A DNA stretch of 64,000 nucleotides. It comes from Cellulosimicrobium terreum. Lineage in GTDB: Bacteria; Actinomycetota; Actinomycetes; Actinomycetales; Cellulomonadaceae. Under the pieces are notes generated by a model. The model was not told where the DNA came from. It saw only the letters and a program-made list of their open reading frames with translations, and did no database searches. The position numbers and the translations under genes were made by a program. This document shows positions 63,729 through 64,000 of this stretch, one piece after another; within the stretch, counting starts at the first letter, position 1, and each line of letters starts with the position of its first letter. The stretch is taken from the NCBI GenBank assembly GCA_014803435.1, contig JACYFD010000004.1, positions 62,001 to 126,000 on the forward strand, read 5' to 3'.

Positions 63729-64000
63729 ATGAGCGCACAGGATCCCGGCACCGAGCCCGTCGTGGACGACCGGGCGCACGCGAACCGCTGGCGGGCGCTC
63801 GTCGTCCTGTCGGTCGCGCTGTCGATGGTGGTCATCGACGGCACGATCGTGGCCGTCGCGATCCCGGACATCGTCGCCGACCTCGGTCTGAGCCTGGGCG
63901 ACGCGCAGTGGGTGAGCGCGTCGTACGCGGTCGTGCTCGCCGGGCTCCTGCTGTCTGCGGGACGGCTCGGCGACCGGCTCGGACGGCGCCGGCTCCTCGT
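63729..64000 (+). CDS. MFS drug-exporter-like protein, N-terminal part (truncated by window end)
   Basis: The first 90 codons are present. After a ~20-residue cytosolic start (MSAQDPGTEPVVDDRAHANRW), the first membrane segment is ALVVLSVALSMVVIDGTIVAVAIPDIVADLG; its DGTIVAVAIP is the DHA2/EmrB-type motif. A WVSASYAVVLAGLLLSAGRLGDRLGRRRLL second helix and loop with GRLGDRLGRRR (motif A) follow. The ATG at 63729 follows GAGG. The rest is not in the window. It probably exports a drug or metabolite. Confidence 0.85.
   Translation, partial: MSAQDPGTEPVVDDRAHANRWRALVVLSVALSMVVIDGTIVAVAIPDIVADLGLSLGDAQWVSASYAVVLAGLLLSAGRLGDRLGRRRLL

Overview
The window is a contiguous piece of chromosome from a high-GC actinobacterium, most likely a Cellulomonas-type member of the Micrococcales. 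Support comes from the strong G/C bias at third codon positions, many GTG (and two TTG) starts, the actinobacterial order of the spc/alpha ribosomal operons, a WhiB regulator, DUF5709 and DUF3817 proteins, an LLM/F420-type oxidoreductase, a MoeZ-type ThiF-rhodanese protein, and numerous promoters whose TANNNT -10 box sits 6-8 nt before the start codon (leaderless genes). Genus assignment is inference. I see no rRNA or tRNA gene, insertion sequence, prophage or CRISPR array; the region looks like core chromosome with a few accessory genes.

Layout. 1-8645: end of the spc operon (rplF', rplR, rpsE, rpmD, rplO), then secY-adk-map, infA-rpmJ-rpsM-rpsK and rpoA-rplQ, punctuated by several hairpins; rpsD is not in its frequent place between rpsK and rpoA. 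8727-14125: an alpha/beta hydrolase, a ROK sugar kinase, truA, a DUF5709 protein, trhO, and the rplM-rpsI operon. 14165-27569: cell-wall precursor and housekeeping genes (glmM, def, a DedA protein, coaA, glmS, acpS, an LLM oxidoreductase, nnr, an RluA-type pseudouridine synthase, alr, tsaE, tsaB, rimI). 27566-34475: a sulfurtransferase, a RutE-type nitroreductase, tsaD, an anchored HExxH protein, a GCS2 ligase, a THUMP-like methyltransferase, and groES behind a CIRCE operator. 34607-44309: a WhiB3/WhiD-type regulator divergent from a MerR-type regulator, guaB, a Tat-exported flavin amine oxidase next to a Sec-exported Rid-family protein, an HTH-MurA fusion, a DEDDh exonuclease and guaB3. 44325-54878: two GNAT acetyltransferases, a succinate-semialdehyde-type dehydrogenase, and on the minus strand a tightly overlapping xfp-pta-ackA-(DUF4031/HD)-(DUF218) operon. 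55025-64000: a sortase-anchored lectin/DUF11 surface protein, a SURF1-like protein, a heterodimeric ABC exporter, DUF3817-moeZ, and the start of an MFS exporter.

How the genes work together. The first third makes ribosomes, the SecY channel and RNA polymerase alpha. glmS and glmM, with acpS, alr and the MurA-like protein, feed lipid and peptidoglycan synthesis. tsaE/tsaB/tsaD make t6A in tRNA. guaB supports GMP synthesis. xfp-pta-ackA forms a phosphoketolase-to-acetate route yielding ATP from acetyl phosphate. The most interesting unexplained arrangements are the exported amine-oxidase/Rid pair, the HTH-MurA fusion with a palindrome beside its own -10 box, the ABC exporter with one degenerate ATP site, and the two uncharacterised genes coupled to the phosphoketolase operon.
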